Part shown: positions 18,095 through 27,436 of the stretch, in pieces
Position numbering within the stretch: the stretch's first letter is position 1
Layout: each line of letters starts with the position of its first letter
Assembly (NCBI GenBank): GCA_000220375.1
Contig: GL982574.1
Coordinates: 43,541 to 103,727 of the forward strand
Reading direction: 5' to 3'
DNA from: Candidatus Nanosalina sp. J07AB43
GTDB lineage: Archaea > Nanohalarchaeota > Nanosalinia > Nanosalinales > Nanosalinaceae
Length of the DNA stretch: 60,187 nt
Notes under the pieces: model-generated
The model's input: only the letters and a program-made list of their open reading frames with translations
Databases searched by the model: none
What the model was told of the DNA's origin: nothing
Position numbers and translations under genes: made by a program

Positions 18095-19120
18095 TCAGGG
18101 AATGTATTCCGGTGTTTCGTGGCCGATCTCTTCCAAAGGTTCAAGCAGCTCAGGGTTTTTGCGGAACTTTTCCCTTACAGGCTCGAATCTTTCAACCACT
18201 TCTTCTGCGACTGCCTGTTTGAGGTCTAGCGGATGGAGTTCGCCCGATTCAAAGTCTTCCGCCATTTCTTCGAATTCCTGGTAGTGCAGGTTTCCTCCGT
18301 GTTCTTCCTTCCTATCTACCTCTAGGTCTCTTTCTGCCCCGAAGATAAAATGTTGAGCTATCTCAATGATTGGGTTCGCTTCTGTTTCTCCTTGAGGGCA
18401 GTATGCGTCTTCTAGGATTTCTCGGATGTGGGCTGGATCTGAGTGCAGTGGGAACATGCTCCCTTTTGTCGATGAACTCATTTCGTTTCCGTCTCCTGTG
18501 AGTGAGGACAGCATTGGCCAGTGTAGGCATGTTGGTTTTTCGTAGCCAAGTTTTGGCAGCTGCTCTCTTGCCAGCATATGTATCTTCCTCTGTTCAATAC
18601 CTGCTACTGCAAGGTCTAGGTCTAGGTGTACTATATCGAGGGCCTGCATTAGAGGGTATGTTATCTGTGAGACGTATACTTCTTCTTTATCTCTGAGGTC
18701 GTGTTGCATGGATCGTTCACCACGGTTTATCGTGGTTTTTTGCATCATGGTCAGCAGGTCGTGGAAGTAGTCATCGTTTTCCTGAAAATCCCTTCCGTGA
18801 ACGTATTCTGCGTCAAGGCCTAGTGCTTCGAATGTGGCCTGCCAGTAGTCCGTCATATCCTGTATCCATGCTTCTTCACCTTTCTTGTTCAGGTATGTGT
18901 GTAGATCTGCCCATAGGATGACCGGCTGGAATCCGGCTTCTTGGATGTCGAGCATTTTTCTGACTGATACCCAGTGTCCAAGGTGGACAGGTCCTGATGT
19001 CTCGTATCCAACGTATGCTCTAGGATTTTCCTTTTCTTCAATTATTTCTTCAAGCTCTTCTTCCTTTACTGTTTCCTCGGAGTTACGCATCACGAGTTCC
19101 TTCTTTTCCTCTGCATCCAT
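18095..19120 (-). CDS. tyrS: Tyrosyl-tRNA synthetase (archaeal type)
   Basis: It charges tRNA-Tyr. The 341-residue length and motifs GYETSGPVHLGH (HIGH box, about 38-49), WADLHTYLNKKG and AVAGIEQRKIHMLARE match archaeal TyrRS. The KMSSS loop reads GNEMSSSTKGS: the first Lys is Glu and a Thr is inserted after the serines, an unusual change in a catalytic loop (codon GAA). TrpRS was considered, but the YPLMQALDI and IEQRKIHMLARE blocks are tyrosine-type. The 150 bases between it and serS contain no gene. Confidence 0.92.
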   Translation of the reverse strand: MDAEEKKELVMRNSEETVKEEELEEIIEEKENPRAYVGYETSGPVHLGHWVSVRKMLDIQEAGFQPVILWADLHTYLNKKGEEAWIQDMTDYWQATFEALGLDAEYVHGRDFQENDDYFHDLLTMMQKTTINRGERSMQHDLRDKEEVYVSQITYPLMQALDIVHLDLDLAVAGIEQRKIHMLAREQLPKLGYEKPTCLHWPMLSSLTGDGNEMSSSTKGSMFPLHSDPAHIREILEDAYCPQGETEANPIIEIAQHFIFGAERDLEVDRKEEHGGNLHYQEFEEMAEDFESGELHPLDLKQAVAEEVVERFEPVREKFRKNPELLEPLEEIGHETPEYIP

Positions 19121-19148
19121 AACCGTAGACTTAGTTGCTACTGTTAAA

Positions 19149-19664
19149 TTACTTTCTGGATACGTCTACAGTCTCTGCTTCTGAAGCCTTTTTCAGGTCT
19201 TCGGGTTTGATGGATACTCCGGTTACCTTTGATCCCGCTGCGGGCTTCACTTTTTGTTTCGCTAGAATTGTTTCCTCCATGTAGGTCTTGATGTCGAGGT
19301 CAAAAGGCGATACGCCACCTATCTGGTAGCCTGTATGCTCTTTCACTTCTTCAGGTGTAGCCATTCTTGCCTCGTGTCCTGTGATTTTCTCCAGCTTTTG
19401 TTCGGAGACACTGGTGTGGCCGGGACACATAACCGCCACAGGATTTTCGGCTACAAATATAAGAGTCTTAACTATTTCTTCCGGGTTATAACCTGTGTTT
19501 TTTGATGAGTCTTCTACACTCTCTGATTTAGGATGTATTATGAACTCTGCGTCTAAGTTTTTCTCTTTGATCTCCTGTATAACTCTCTCAATGTTTTGCC
19601 TGTCCTGCTTTACAAGGTCGAGAAATTCGGATAGCTGTTCTGCTGTCTGAGAAATTTTACTCAT
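19149..19664 (-). CDS. YbaK/EbsC-type aminoacyl-tRNA deacylase domain protein
   Basis: The 171-residue protein has the YbaK/ProX fold that clears mischarged tRNA (for example Cys- or Ala-tRNA-Pro). Family features are AVMCPGHTSVSEQKLEKITG and TPEEVKEHTGYQIGGVSPF, the latter being the conserved substrate-pocket loop. An extra N-terminal helix of about 35 residues (AEQLSEFLDLVKQDRQNIE) precedes the domain. Its position directly after (upstream of) TyrRS on the same strand, 28 bases away, agrees with a translation quality-control role. Confidence 0.85.
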   Translation of the reverse strand: MSKISQTAEQLSEFLDLVKQDRQNIERVIQEIKEKNLDAEFIIHPKSESVEDSSKNTGYNPEEIVKTLIFVAENPVAVMCPGHTSVSEQKLEKITGHEARMATPEEVKEHTGYQIGGVSPFDLDIKTYMEETILAKQKVKPAAGSKVTGVSIKPEDLKKASEAETVDVSRK

Positions 19665-19730
19665 TTAGATACTGGCGTCTATTTATTTTGGTTGATAAAT
19701 AGGGAAAGGAAATGTGGTTTGAGAGGTTTT

Positions 19731-20165
19731 TTACTCTATGTCTATTGTGTGGCCGTCTTCTTCGTCCTTGTCCGCTGTTACTGTCAGTACTCCGTCCTCG
19801 TAGCTTGCCTCTACTGTATCTGCTTCAACTTGTGAGGGGAACTCGATGCGTCTGTTGAACTGTCTCTGTGATCTTTCTTTTCTATAGTACTTTTCGTTTT
19901 CTTCCTCGATTTCATGGCTTGATTCTGCCGAGATTTCTACTCCCTCGCTGTCTGCCTTCAGGTTGATTTCTTCTTTCTCTACCCCTGGCATATCTGCTGT
20001 CACTATGTAGCTTCCTTCTTCTTCGGCTATATCTACGGGGAAGTTTGGGCTTAGCTCTGAGGCAAAGTCCATGCCTTTTTCGTGGAACTGGTTGAATAGG
20101 TTTTCCATCTGGTTGAACACGTCTTCGACGTTGTCGGTTCGTTTGAGTCTTCTCATTGTATCCAC
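19731..20165 (-). CDS. hsp20: Small heat-shock protein Hsp20
   Basis: This ATP-independent holdase of 144 residues has a central alpha-crystallin domain: FPVDIAEEEGSYIVTADMPGVEKEEI near 45-70 and YEDGVLTVTADK near the end. The terminal IXI motif is represented by HTIDIE. A TATA-like element centred at about 20192 lies 27 bp upstream of the ATG. A long ORF in another frame over the same bases is a shadow. Confidence 0.95.
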   Translation of the reverse strand: MDTMRRLKRTDNVEDVFNQMENLFNQFHEKGMDFASELSPNFPVDIAEEEGSYIVTADMPGVEKEEINLKADSEGVEISAESSHEIEEENEKYYRKERSQRQFNRRIEFPSQVEADTVEASYEDGVLTVTADKDEEDGHTIDIE

Positions 20166-20194
20166 CGTGTTTTTTGTTTATGTCTTTAAAATTT

Positions 20195-20437
20195 TTAACG
20201 GTTTTGATTTTCCTCATTCATTCGCTCAACTTGTTCTTGTAGGAACTCGATCTGGTCGTGTATATCTGAGAGTACATTTTCTGCCTTCTGTTGTTTCTTG
20301 GCAAGATCGCCTGATGCGTCCTCCGTCTTCACCTGTTTGAAATCTGTTTCAACACTCCTTATCTGTTCCTGAAGATCTTCCATGGCTTCTTGGTAGTCCT
20401 GACTTTCGATCTCCTCCTCTGCATCCTCAAGTACCAT
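20195..20437 (-). CDS. Small coiled-coil protein
   Basis: The 80 residues are almost entirely predicted coiled coil, highly charged (EDLQEQIRSVETDFKQVK, IHDQIEFLQEQVERM), with no cysteine or membrane segment. A TATA-like TATATAATC is centred about 29 bp upstream of its ATG. It lies just upstream of hsp20 on the same strand, although hsp20 has its own promoter. Function is unknown. Confidence 0.62.
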   Translation of the reverse strand: MVLEDAEEEIESQDYQEAMEDLQEQIRSVETDFKQVKTEDASGDLAKKQQKAENVLSDIHDQIEFLQEQVERMNEENQNR

Positions 20438-20477
20438 ACATCCTGTTTTTTATCTCCACCAGATTATATACTTGTCT

Positions 20478-20687
20478 ATGAGTAGAAAAAGTAGGTTGTT
20501 TCAGAAGTGCAGTGAACAGATAGAGGATGGTCAGAAGCCTTCTGTGAAGAGCCTCTCAGATGCCATGTCTTGGGCTGAAGAAGATGTTCACAGGCTTTTA
20601 AATGCGCTTGAAAAGGAGAAAGAACTGGAGACATACTCCAAACAGATGCTTGGAAAGAAGAGAAGATTTGTAAGCGTATACAGGTAG
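20478..20687 (+). CDS. Small helical, HTH-like protein
   Basis: The protein of 69 residues is basic and helical (SVKSLSDAMSWAEEDVHRLLNALEKEKELETY), with the spacing of a winged-helix DNA-binding domain; the final basic GKKRRFVSVYR would be the wing. I prefer ATG 20478 to the TTG two codons earlier, because the TTTTTATC element centred at 20450 is 27-28 bp upstream. Possibly a transcription regulator; no family name is assigned. Confidence 0.55.
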   Translation: MSRKSRLFQKCSEQIEDGQKPSVKSLSDAMSWAEEDVHRLLNALEKEKELETYSKQMLGKKRRFVSVYR

Positions 20688-20691
20688 CTTA

Positions 20692-21096
20692 CTAGTCCTG
20701 TTGTTTCTGTACCTGTGGAGTTGGTATTGGCGGAAGCATGCTTAATGTGTCTGCGACGCCTGTGGCTTCTGAGAGAAGTTTTCTGTATAGATCATTCATA
20801 AGAGGAGCTCTTATCTGCTCAGGTAGCTGTTCGCTTTCCTCCCATGTCTCCACTATGTTTTGGGTGTCGCCGTTCCAGAGTACGTTGCCCTGCATCTGGA
20901 TGTGTGCAGGGACGGTGTTTCCTGCCGAGTATTCTACTCTGAACTTGAAATCTATCTTTGCAACCTCGTCGTCAAATGCTCTGACACCGGTAGATTCTAC
21001 ACCTGTTATTTCTGGTGCGTAGTTTATCTGGAGGTCTCCACCGACATCTTCTGATTTATCCGCGTCTATACTGTTCACATTAAATCCTACTATCAT
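20692..21096 (-). CDS. Conserved archaeal-type protein, possibly SecB-like
   Basis: This beta-rich soluble protein of 134 residues alternates strands (KIDFKFRVEYSA, IQMQGNVLWNG) and has a final helix followed by a proline-rich end (LSMLPPIPTPQV). This layout resembles archaeal SecB-like chaperones such as MJ0357, but I recognise it only by pattern. The upstream ATG at 21117 is less likely than ATG 21096, because the A/T element centred at 21126 lies 30 bp from the latter. It is divergent from the 21155 gene and shares that element. Confidence 0.6.
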   Translation of the reverse strand: MIVGFNVNSIDADKSEDVGGDLQINYAPEITGVESTGVRAFDDEVAKIDFKFRVEYSAGNTVPAHIQMQGNVLWNGDTQNIVETWEESEQLPEQIRAPLMNDLYRKLLSEATGVADTLSMLPPIPTPQVQKQQD

Positions 21097-21120
21097 GCTT
21101 TGTAAGTATGTCGGCAAGGT

Positions 21121-21130
21121 TCTTTATTGT
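21121..21130. promoter_or_regulatory. Single TATA element shared by two divergent genes
   Basis: The A/T stretch TTCTTTATTG, centred at 21126, lies 30 bp from the minus-strand ATG at 21096 and 29 bp from the plus-strand ATG at 21155. It is the only suitable TATA candidate between the two start codons, so one element seems to serve both leaderless genes. Confidence 0.5.
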
Positions 21131-21154
21131 TGCGGCTCCAAAACTATGGTATAG

Positions 21155-21712
21155 ATGTCTCTTGGAGATAAGCTGAAACAGTATGGAAACCTGTTCATTG
21201 CGTTATTGATTACTGTAGGTTTTGGTGCAACGTTCCTAGTTTATGGTGGGGGCGGTGCCGGTGGCTCAGGCCCCAACCAGAATCAGGATCAGGAGCAGAG
21301 GAACTTCACAGCTCCAAGTCAGCAGTTCTCTGAGACAGGGTTCAACCGTTCCTACACCGAGCAAACTGTTATAGCTGCAAGGCAGGAAGCAGTTTTTGTC
21401 AACGCTATATATGATAACGAGACCCAAATCGAGGACTTGGATCAGGTCAGACAGATTCAGGAAAGGTACGGTGAGAAGACCTTTGTTCAGATTGTATCTT
21501 CGGCTCAGGTCTCTGATATTGTGTCTCGTAACGGTATTACGGAGTTTCCGGCGGTAGTTGTGCAGGGAGGGGTTATCACTCAGAGAGGTCCTGCTCCTCA
21601 GCAAGAATCAGTTACAAATATCACCGTAAGAAACATTGAAGAGGCGGTGTGCGGCACTTTGAATAACCTAGGAAGCGCTGCAGCCAGGTGTCAGCAGATA
21701 GGAGTTCTTTAG
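21155..21712 (+). CDS. Membrane-anchored thioredoxin-fold-like protein without CxxC
   Basis: The 185-residue protein has one N-terminal transmembrane helix (LFIALLITVGFGATFLVYG), a glycine/asparagine-rich linker, and an extracellular domain with TFVQIVSSAQV and a FPAVVVQGG segment that looks like the cis-proline loop of a thioredoxin fold. No CxxC is present; two cysteines near the end (AVCGTL and RCQQIG) could pair. It may be a binding rather than redox-active domain. It converges with alaS, with a gap of two bases. Confidence 0.62.
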   Translation: MSLGDKLKQYGNLFIALLITVGFGATFLVYGGGGAGGSGPNQNQDQEQRNFTAPSQQFSETGFNRSYTEQTVIAARQEAVFVNAIYDNETQIEDLDQVRQIQERYGEKTFVQIVSSAQVSDIVSRNGITEFPAVVVQGGVITQRGPAPQQESVTNITVRNIEEAVCGTLNNLGSAAARCQQIGVL

Positions 21713-21714
21713 AA

Positions 21715-24556
21715 TCACTCGATATTGAATATTTTTGCAAAGTTTTCGTCGCCTTGAACATCTTTTCCGTACTTGCTCAGTTTCTCATCTGCGTTGGTGT
21801 CTGTTTGAGAGGCGCACACTGCTCCCTTATCACATTTTAGCGTTACGCAGGCCTGTTGTTTTTGAGAGAGACTCCGGCTTACCTGTATCAACAAGCCTAT
21901 GTTGTCTGTAGGTACGTCAAGTTCGACCTCATCTCCTTTTTCACGTATTTCTTGCTCTACAATATTTTCAAGTTCAGACTCTAGGTTTTCAAGCTGTTTC
22001 TCCCTCTGTTTTCTGAGCTCGTACACTTTCTTGGCTGCCTTAACAAGGTCTTTAGATTCTTCAGGAGAGCTTAGGTCGGTTGAATTGTCTGTGAAATCTT
22101 CCAGTTTCCTGATTTTATTCTCTTTCTCCGTTATTTCTTTCTTGAATCTTTGAAGGGTATCTGGGAGCTCCTCAACCTCAACAGAGTATATGTCTGCAAT
22201 TTCCTCTGCTGTGTCTCTTAGATCACTGAAGTTCTCCGGAAGTTCTGTCTTATCTAATTGAGGGTTATGCTCCGAAAGCTGTGCTGCAGCTTGTTTTACA
22301 GTGTCTTCGAGCGATTCTTTGTGCTTTCTAGCCTGTTTTCCTGCCTTGTACTCCATTCTTATGGTGCCGTCCTGTATTCTCTTGCATCCTGTCAGCACGA
22401 AGTCCTCTGCATGTGATGTTGTAGTGAGGTGTGTTCCTCCACAGGCTTCAATATCCACTTCCTCTATTTCTATAAGCCTTATGTTGTTTCCTGGGGGTGC
22501 ACCTCCTTGGTAGATTCTGAAGCCGTACTTCTGTTCGGCCTGAGACTTTTTCTCCTCAATTACGTTAATTTTGTGATTCTGGTTGATAGTTTCCTGGACT
22601 TTTGATTCTATCTGTCTGAGTTCCTGTTTTGATGGTTTTTCGAAGTGTGTAAGATCCAGCCTCGCCTTTTCAGTTGTTTTGTTGGCTCCTGCTTGGTAGA
22701 TATGGTTTCCTAGAATCTCTCTTGATGCTGCGTTGACGATGTGGGTTGTGGAGTGGTGCTGTGTCAGCTGTTTTCTTCTTTGACCGTCTACAATACACTC
22801 AACTTTATCCCCTTTGTCTAGGTTATTCTTAGGTACTTTGTGTAGAATAGCGTTCCCCTGTTTCTGGACATTCTCTACTTTGCTCTCATCTATCCTGCCT
22901 GTATCTGCTGATTGCCCACCTCCTTCAGGGTAGAAAAGTGTTCTGTCTAGGATAATCCACTGATCTTGGATTATCTGTTTTACCTCCGCCGTGAAGCTGA
23001 AGTCCTCTGCATCGGAATCTGAGCTGTTCCTGTAGGGTTCACGTTTCTCGTAGTATAGTTTTTCTGTCTTAACTTCTTCTCTGATATCAAAGCCTTTTTG
23101 TGCCTGATTTAGGGCTTCTTCGCTGCCGCCTACTTTTGTGTAGAAGTCTTCAGGCACTTTGTAGCCGTGTTCTTCCATCATCTCAGGCGATACGCCATGT
23201 GATTCGTATAGCTCTGTCATTTTTTCTATTGATGGCTGTGAATCCAGGCTTGAGAGCTTTTTCTCAGCTTTTTTCCGAGACTTTTCATATTTCTCTGCCT
23301 CTACCTCTAGAATCTCCTCTATTTCTTGTATTGATTTCTTTAGCTCCGGGTAAAGGTTCTCTAACTCCTCTGCGTGCCATTTCGCTATCTCTGTCATTTT
23401 GAGGTCCCAATCGTACCTCTCTATGAAGTCCTTTGCCCGTCTGTATATCATTCTGAGGTTGTGACCTCCTCCAGTGTTAGAAGGTATTTTTCCATCTGCG
23501 AGAGCAAATATCAAGGCTCTAGTATGTTCGGCTACCGAGTAAAGTGCGGCAGAAGGCTTTATTTCATCCTTCAGTTCGCCTGCATCCATGCCCATCTTTT
23601 CAGCTACTTCCTGCCATTTCTGATCTATGTCTTCAACTTCGTCTACGTTCAGCTCGGAGCTGTAGGGAAGGAAACTCTCCCATATACTTTGGTTTACCTC
23701 CAGTCCGGTCTGTTTTTTCATTTTTTCGAGTGTCTTCGGCATTACGGATTCGTAGCTGGTTTCGGTGCCGTTTGATATCCATGTTATTCTCTCATGGCCC
23801 ATACCCATGTCGAGTACCTTCAGATCTAGTTCTTCGTAGCCTTCTTGTGTTCTCTCATAGAACATGTATACCTGATTGAATAGTTCAAGTCCGTCAACAA
23901 AGAACTCCATGCATGCTCCTAGATTTCCTCCACCTCCCCAGCTGTCTTCGTGCAGCACAAGTTTCTGCTTAGGTATACCTAACTTCTCTACCGTGAACTC
24001 GAGCATATCCCTGAAATACCTGTCTTGGTTGTATTTTTCAGGTGGTTGGAAGCATGTCTGACCTATCATCGTGAAGTTGGTGTAGTGTCTGCCAGTGATA
24101 CCGACGTTGTCAACATCGTTGAAACGGAGGCTCGGCTGCGGTATTATAAGCTCCTTTGCAGGGGGTTCAGCCTCTCCTGAAACTACATAGGGCTGGAAGC
24201 AGTAGATGCTTGCACCTGTAAACTCTACGTCATCTCTCCATCTGGCCACGGTAGGATATCTCTTTATTGAAGTATAGCCTCTGTCAGTCATGAACTCTTC
24301 AAAGGCTGTCCATGACTGTTCGTGTGTGTAGGTTTCATCGGTCGGAGAGTTGTTTATGAATGTGTATCCATCTCCGCATTCAGGCTCCCCGCAGATTTCT
24401 CTTTCTTCATCAATACTCCAGAAGTTCATCCCACACTTTCTGCATGTGCCTCTGGTGAAACCCTTTCTCCCTCAGCACATTAGTTGCAAAGAATTTCTCT
24501 GGATCGCTGGCGGCTTCCTCCTTGATTTCTTCCTTGAGCTGGGACAGGCTCTTCAT
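21715..24556 (-). CDS. alaS: Alanyl-tRNA synthetase, N-terminally frameshifted
   Basis: It charges tRNA-Ala and edits mischarged Ser/Gly. The main fragment (24429-21715, 904 residues) has the class II core from IIPQPSLRFNDVDN to HNLRMIYRRAKDF, the editing zinc motif HHSTTHIV with ACGGTHL, and a C-terminal DHHA1 domain. Upstream bases to the ATG at 24556 encode the missing N-terminus (MKSLSQLKEEI...FFATNVLREKGF), and removing one A of the AAA at 24464-24466 (minus strand) joins it through TRGTCRKCGMNFW, the archaeal zinc-like N-terminal block. The repaired length is about 946 residues. Confidence 0.95.
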
Positions 24557-24603
24557 GATCAACTCTTATTTGGAGAAATTTTTTACAGCTAAAGATCGTG
24601 CCC

Positions 24604-25987
24604 TCAAGCTCCAGCCACATCTTTGTTTCCATAATCTACGTTCTGGTCATCTACCGATGCATCTACTCTTGGTGGTGTAACTTTACCCATATTATCCACG
24701 ATATCCTTCGGCGTATATCCAGATTCGCCATCTTCTGACCTATATTCGGATTTCATTTCGCTGAGTTTTCTGGCTTGGTCTACTGAAACTTTGCCGACCA
24801 GTAGGTCTTCTAGATTGCCGTCCATCTCTGCGTACTTCTCTATTCCTGAGGTGTCCTCAAGCTCTTCTTCATCCTTTACGTAAGCCTCTACCATACGCTT
24901 CCCTTCGGCGTAGATATGGTCTTTGATGAAGCCTCCTCCCCTGTGTGCACGTCTTGACATACTCCATGCTTTGTCATGGTCAAATCCGTGTTCTCTGTTC
25001 ATCTTGTATGTCTCCGAGAAGTCATCTCCATCCAGAACCGACTGCACAGATTTGACTCTTGCAGCATACTTTCTCATCGTGTTCGGATTGGACAGACCTG
25101 TCTCTTGTTCTAGGTAAAGAGCTACGCCTTCGCCCGTAGCATGGTAGCCTCCTGCTCCCGCGCCGAGAACCTCGTACTTCTGCTCTACCCCGTTTCCACC
25201 TCTTAAGGCATGGGAGCCTACCTCATGCACCAGAAGCCTCATAGTCTCATTTTCGGTGAATTCTCTTCCTTCAGGCACCTTGATTTCTTGGTCTGCAGCA
25301 TTTACCTTTACAGAGCCCTTATCTCTCGTAGCAACGTTCCATTCCTGCATGCCTATCTCTTTCAGAGTGTCTTCAAGTGTTTGAACCATTTCACCTGTGC
25401 TATACTTCTCTTCCGTGAACCTGGCATCCTCTGTTGGATCTGTCTCCTCTAGGATTTTCTCAGCCCAGCTTATCGTGCTTTCAGAAGGCTTTCCGTAGAT
25501 TTCGCTGGAGGCCTCAGGCACTACCTCGTTTCCTTTGACATCTGTACTAGGATTCTTTATCGTTTTTGCTATATTAAGAAGGCTTCGTGCCTCATCTATG
25601 GTATCTCCGTACAGATTCTTGACACCCTCAGGTGCCTCCACGTCTCCAAGATCTTCTTCCAGATCCGAAAGTCTCCGGTCTAGTCTCGCATACTTATGTA
25701 CATCCTCTGTTCCCTCCTCGTATCTGAACTCTGGATCCTCTAGTAAGTCTAACGTCTCCGTAGGAACGTCTTCTGGTGAAATGCTCTGAGTTACTGAGTC
25801 CCTACACATTTCATCGACGGCTTCGTTTACCTCTTCGTCGAAACCATCGCCGTGTTCAAAACCGGATGGAGTAGTATCCTTCTAGACCCTCTCTCATCCG
25901 ATCTTCGAAAGCCTTTTTCTCCTCAGTCTCATTTTCAGGAGAAATAGTCGAATATATCTCTACTTCCGACCTAATTTCCTTCAGCAA
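24604..25987 (-). CDS. DUF1704/MATCAP-like metallopeptidase, frameshifted
   Basis: The 401-residue main fragment (25809-24604) has the DUF1704 zinc motif HEVGSHALRGGNG near residue 195 and the downstream TGEGVALYLEQ, equivalent to the family's QEGLA-type motif that provides the third ligand or catalytic support. Animal members are tubulin tyrosine carboxypeptidases; archaeal substrates are unknown. Bases upstream encode more protein (SELDDLLKEIRSEV); deleting one G of the GG at 25878-25879 joins the parts, with a probable TTG start at 25987 and an A/T element upstream. It lies just before alaS on the same strand. Confidence 0.75.
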
Positions 25988-26149
25988 ATCATCCAGCTCA
26001 CTTAGAGTTTATTTACCATAGGTAACAACAGGTGATGAAATTTAAATATTTTTCGCTCCTCGGCAGAGTTTCCTCCGAGATAAGCCGCGGTCTTGAAATA
26101 CAGGATCTGAAGAATTAAGAATAGAAGAAATATGTGTTTGAGAGGATTC
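25988..26149. other. Intergenic region with A/T promoter and a small hairpin
   Basis: No gene is seen. The region holds GTGATGA (26032-26038), a C-box-like sequence, then a long A/T stretch AATTTAAATATTTTT (about 26040-26054), and CTCGG/CCGAG inverted arms (about 26059-26079). A CTGA occurs near 26107. A C/D-box RNA or another short RNA is possible but weakly supported. Confidence 0.3.
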
Positions 26150-26458
26150 CTAGAACATGTTTCCTAGTCCTTCAGCTGCTTCTTCCTCGTCAGCTTCGTC
26201 TTCTTCTTCCTCTTCCTCTTCTTCTGCTTCTTCCTCATCTACTGTATCTTCGGAAGAGCCTCCTGCTGGTGCTGCTCCGCCTGCTACTGCTGTTTCCATA
26301 GCTTCTTCTATGTCAACATCTTCTAGAGCTGCTACAAGGGCAGAAACCTCTGAGTCTTCGACGTCTAGGTCTGCTGCGTCGACAATTTCCTGAAGGTTTT
26401 CTTCATTGACTTCTTTTCCGGCTTCGTTAAGTGTCAGTGCTGCGTAAACAAGTTCCAT
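26150..26458 (-). CDS. rpl12: Large-subunit ribosomal protein L12 (P1)
   Basis: L12 forms the stalk that recruits translation factors. The 102 residues start with the conserved MELVYAALTLNEAGKEVNEENL dimerisation region (shown in part), a Gly/Ala hinge, a run of acidic residues, and the factor-binding C-terminus GLGNMF. A Shine-Dalgarno-like GGTGA lies about 9 bases before the ATG, and the TATA-like TGTTTTTAAGG is centred 42 bp upstream, so this gene has a short leader. In most archaea it follows rpl10 directly; here an island of 6.7 kb separates them. Confidence 0.96.
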   Translation of the reverse strand: MELVYAALTLNEAGKEVNEENLQEIVDAADLDVEDSEVSALVAALEDVDIEEAMETAVAGGAAPAGGSSEDTVDEEEAEEEEEEEEDEADEEEAAEGLGNMF

Positions 26459-26495
26459 AATCTAATTCACCAATATTGATAGAAAGGCAGTCAAC

Positions 26496-26505
26496 CCTTA
26501 AAAAC
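26496..26505. promoter_or_regulatory. TATA-like element between rpl12 and the 26529 gene
   Basis: CCTTAAAAAC, centred near 26501, is 28 bp from the plus-strand ATG at 26529 (leaderless spacing) and 42 bp from the rpl12 ATG (spacing for a leader of about 15 bases with a Shine-Dalgarno sequence). One element may serve both directions. Confidence 0.45.
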
Positions 26506-26528
26506 ATCTTCTGCATAGATTATTATAG

Positions 26529-27248
26529 ATGCATAAGCTCAAGCTTTCTGATCTACCAGAGAATCTGAGAATTAAACTGACCCAATCGGGCAGACGTGAG
26601 CTCTGGCATAGAGTCAATGAGTTTGGAGGCGCGAAGAATCTTGCAGAAGAGTTTGATTACTCTCAGTCAAAAATCTATAACTGGAAAAACAAGAATCTAG
26701 CGCTTCCTGTAAACTTCGTACGCCGAATTATGGGGGATAATAATACGGGAGAGATAGTCTTACTCAAAGGCCCTGGTTCAAGTGGAAAAGTGGAAGACCC
26801 GGACTTCCCACTGGAAGTTACCGACGAACTCCTGACGCGTATACAGGCTTCTGTGACTGAAAATACTGAAGGCACACCGATATATATTACCTCAGAAAAA
26901 CCGTTGCAAGAGAGATTTACACATCTCCTCAACAAGCTTGGAAACGTTGAATTTAAGACTTATATTCGAGAATCAAGATATGAAGTAAGGTATCCCAAGT
27001 TTTTGCAAACAGTTTTCTCCGGCATAGAGTTTGAAGAAGATCTGGTTGCATTGATTGATGAAACAGGCAAAATTAGAGACCAGGAGATTATTCTGGCGGA
27101 CCGGAGGATTCCTGTAAACAGTTTCGACACAGAGATTTTTTCGCGTGAGAAAAGCTTTGAGATTGCGCTTGAAAGAGGTGACTCGGAAACGATTGCAGAA
27201 CTGATTGCTGAGGAATCAGAGAAAGTTAAACATCTAACCAGTAATTAA
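26529..27248 (+). CDS. Helix-turn-helix protein, unknown
   Basis: The 239-residue protein begins with a probable DNA-binding helix-turn-helix (GGAKNLAEEFDYSQSKIYNWKNKNLALPVNFVRRIMG, residues 33-68 in part), then a loop rich in Gly/Ser and a mixed alpha/beta C-terminal half with KFLQTVFSGIEFEEDLVALIDETG. The order of an HTH followed by a degenerate alpha/beta domain recalls homing-endonuclease or intein-related archaeal regulators, but no LAGLIDADG motif is seen. It marks the left end of the island between rpl12 and rpl10. Confidence 0.65.
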   Translation: MHKLKLSDLPENLRIKLTQSGRRELWHRVNEFGGAKNLAEEFDYSQSKIYNWKNKNLALPVNFVRRIMGDNNTGEIVLLKGPGSSGKVEDPDFPLEVTDELLTRIQASVTENTEGTPIYITSEKPLQERFTHLLNKLGNVEFKTYIRESRYEVRYPKFLQTVFSGIEFEEDLVALIDETGKIRDQEIILADRRIPVNSFDTEIFSREKSFEIALERGDSETIAELIAEESEKVKHLTSN

Positions 27249-27249
27249 C

Positions 27250-27372
27250 TTGAACATACTCATACAGCCATTTACGGCTCTCGAACTGTATGATTTTTAC
27301 TTAAAAGGTGCAGAAGAGTTTGCTGAGAACCACACTGGATGTCCAGCCTGTTGTCGAGCAAAAGCTAGATGA
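27250..27372 (+). CDS. Possible 40-residue Cys-containing protein
   Basis: A TTG-started frame encodes a plausible short protein, with TALELYDFYLKGAEEF followed by a cysteine cluster GCPACCRAKAR. It ends at TGA 27370-27372, but the same frame continues in protein-like form (VLQEASEGEILDAGYRK) to a stop near 27456. It may be a short gene with a premature stop, or chance. The remaining bases to 27436 show nothing else. Confidence 0.3.
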   Translation: MNILIQPFTALELYDFYLKGAEEFAENHTGCPACCRAKAR

Positions 27373-27436
27373 GTTCTGCAGGAAGCCTCAGAGGGAGAAA
27401 TTTTAGATGCAGGATATAGGAAAACTTGCAAAATCT

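Noticed and set aside
26157-26393. Poly-serine open frame antisense to rpl12
   Set aside because: It is the reverse reading of the Glu/Ala-rich hinge and acidic tail.
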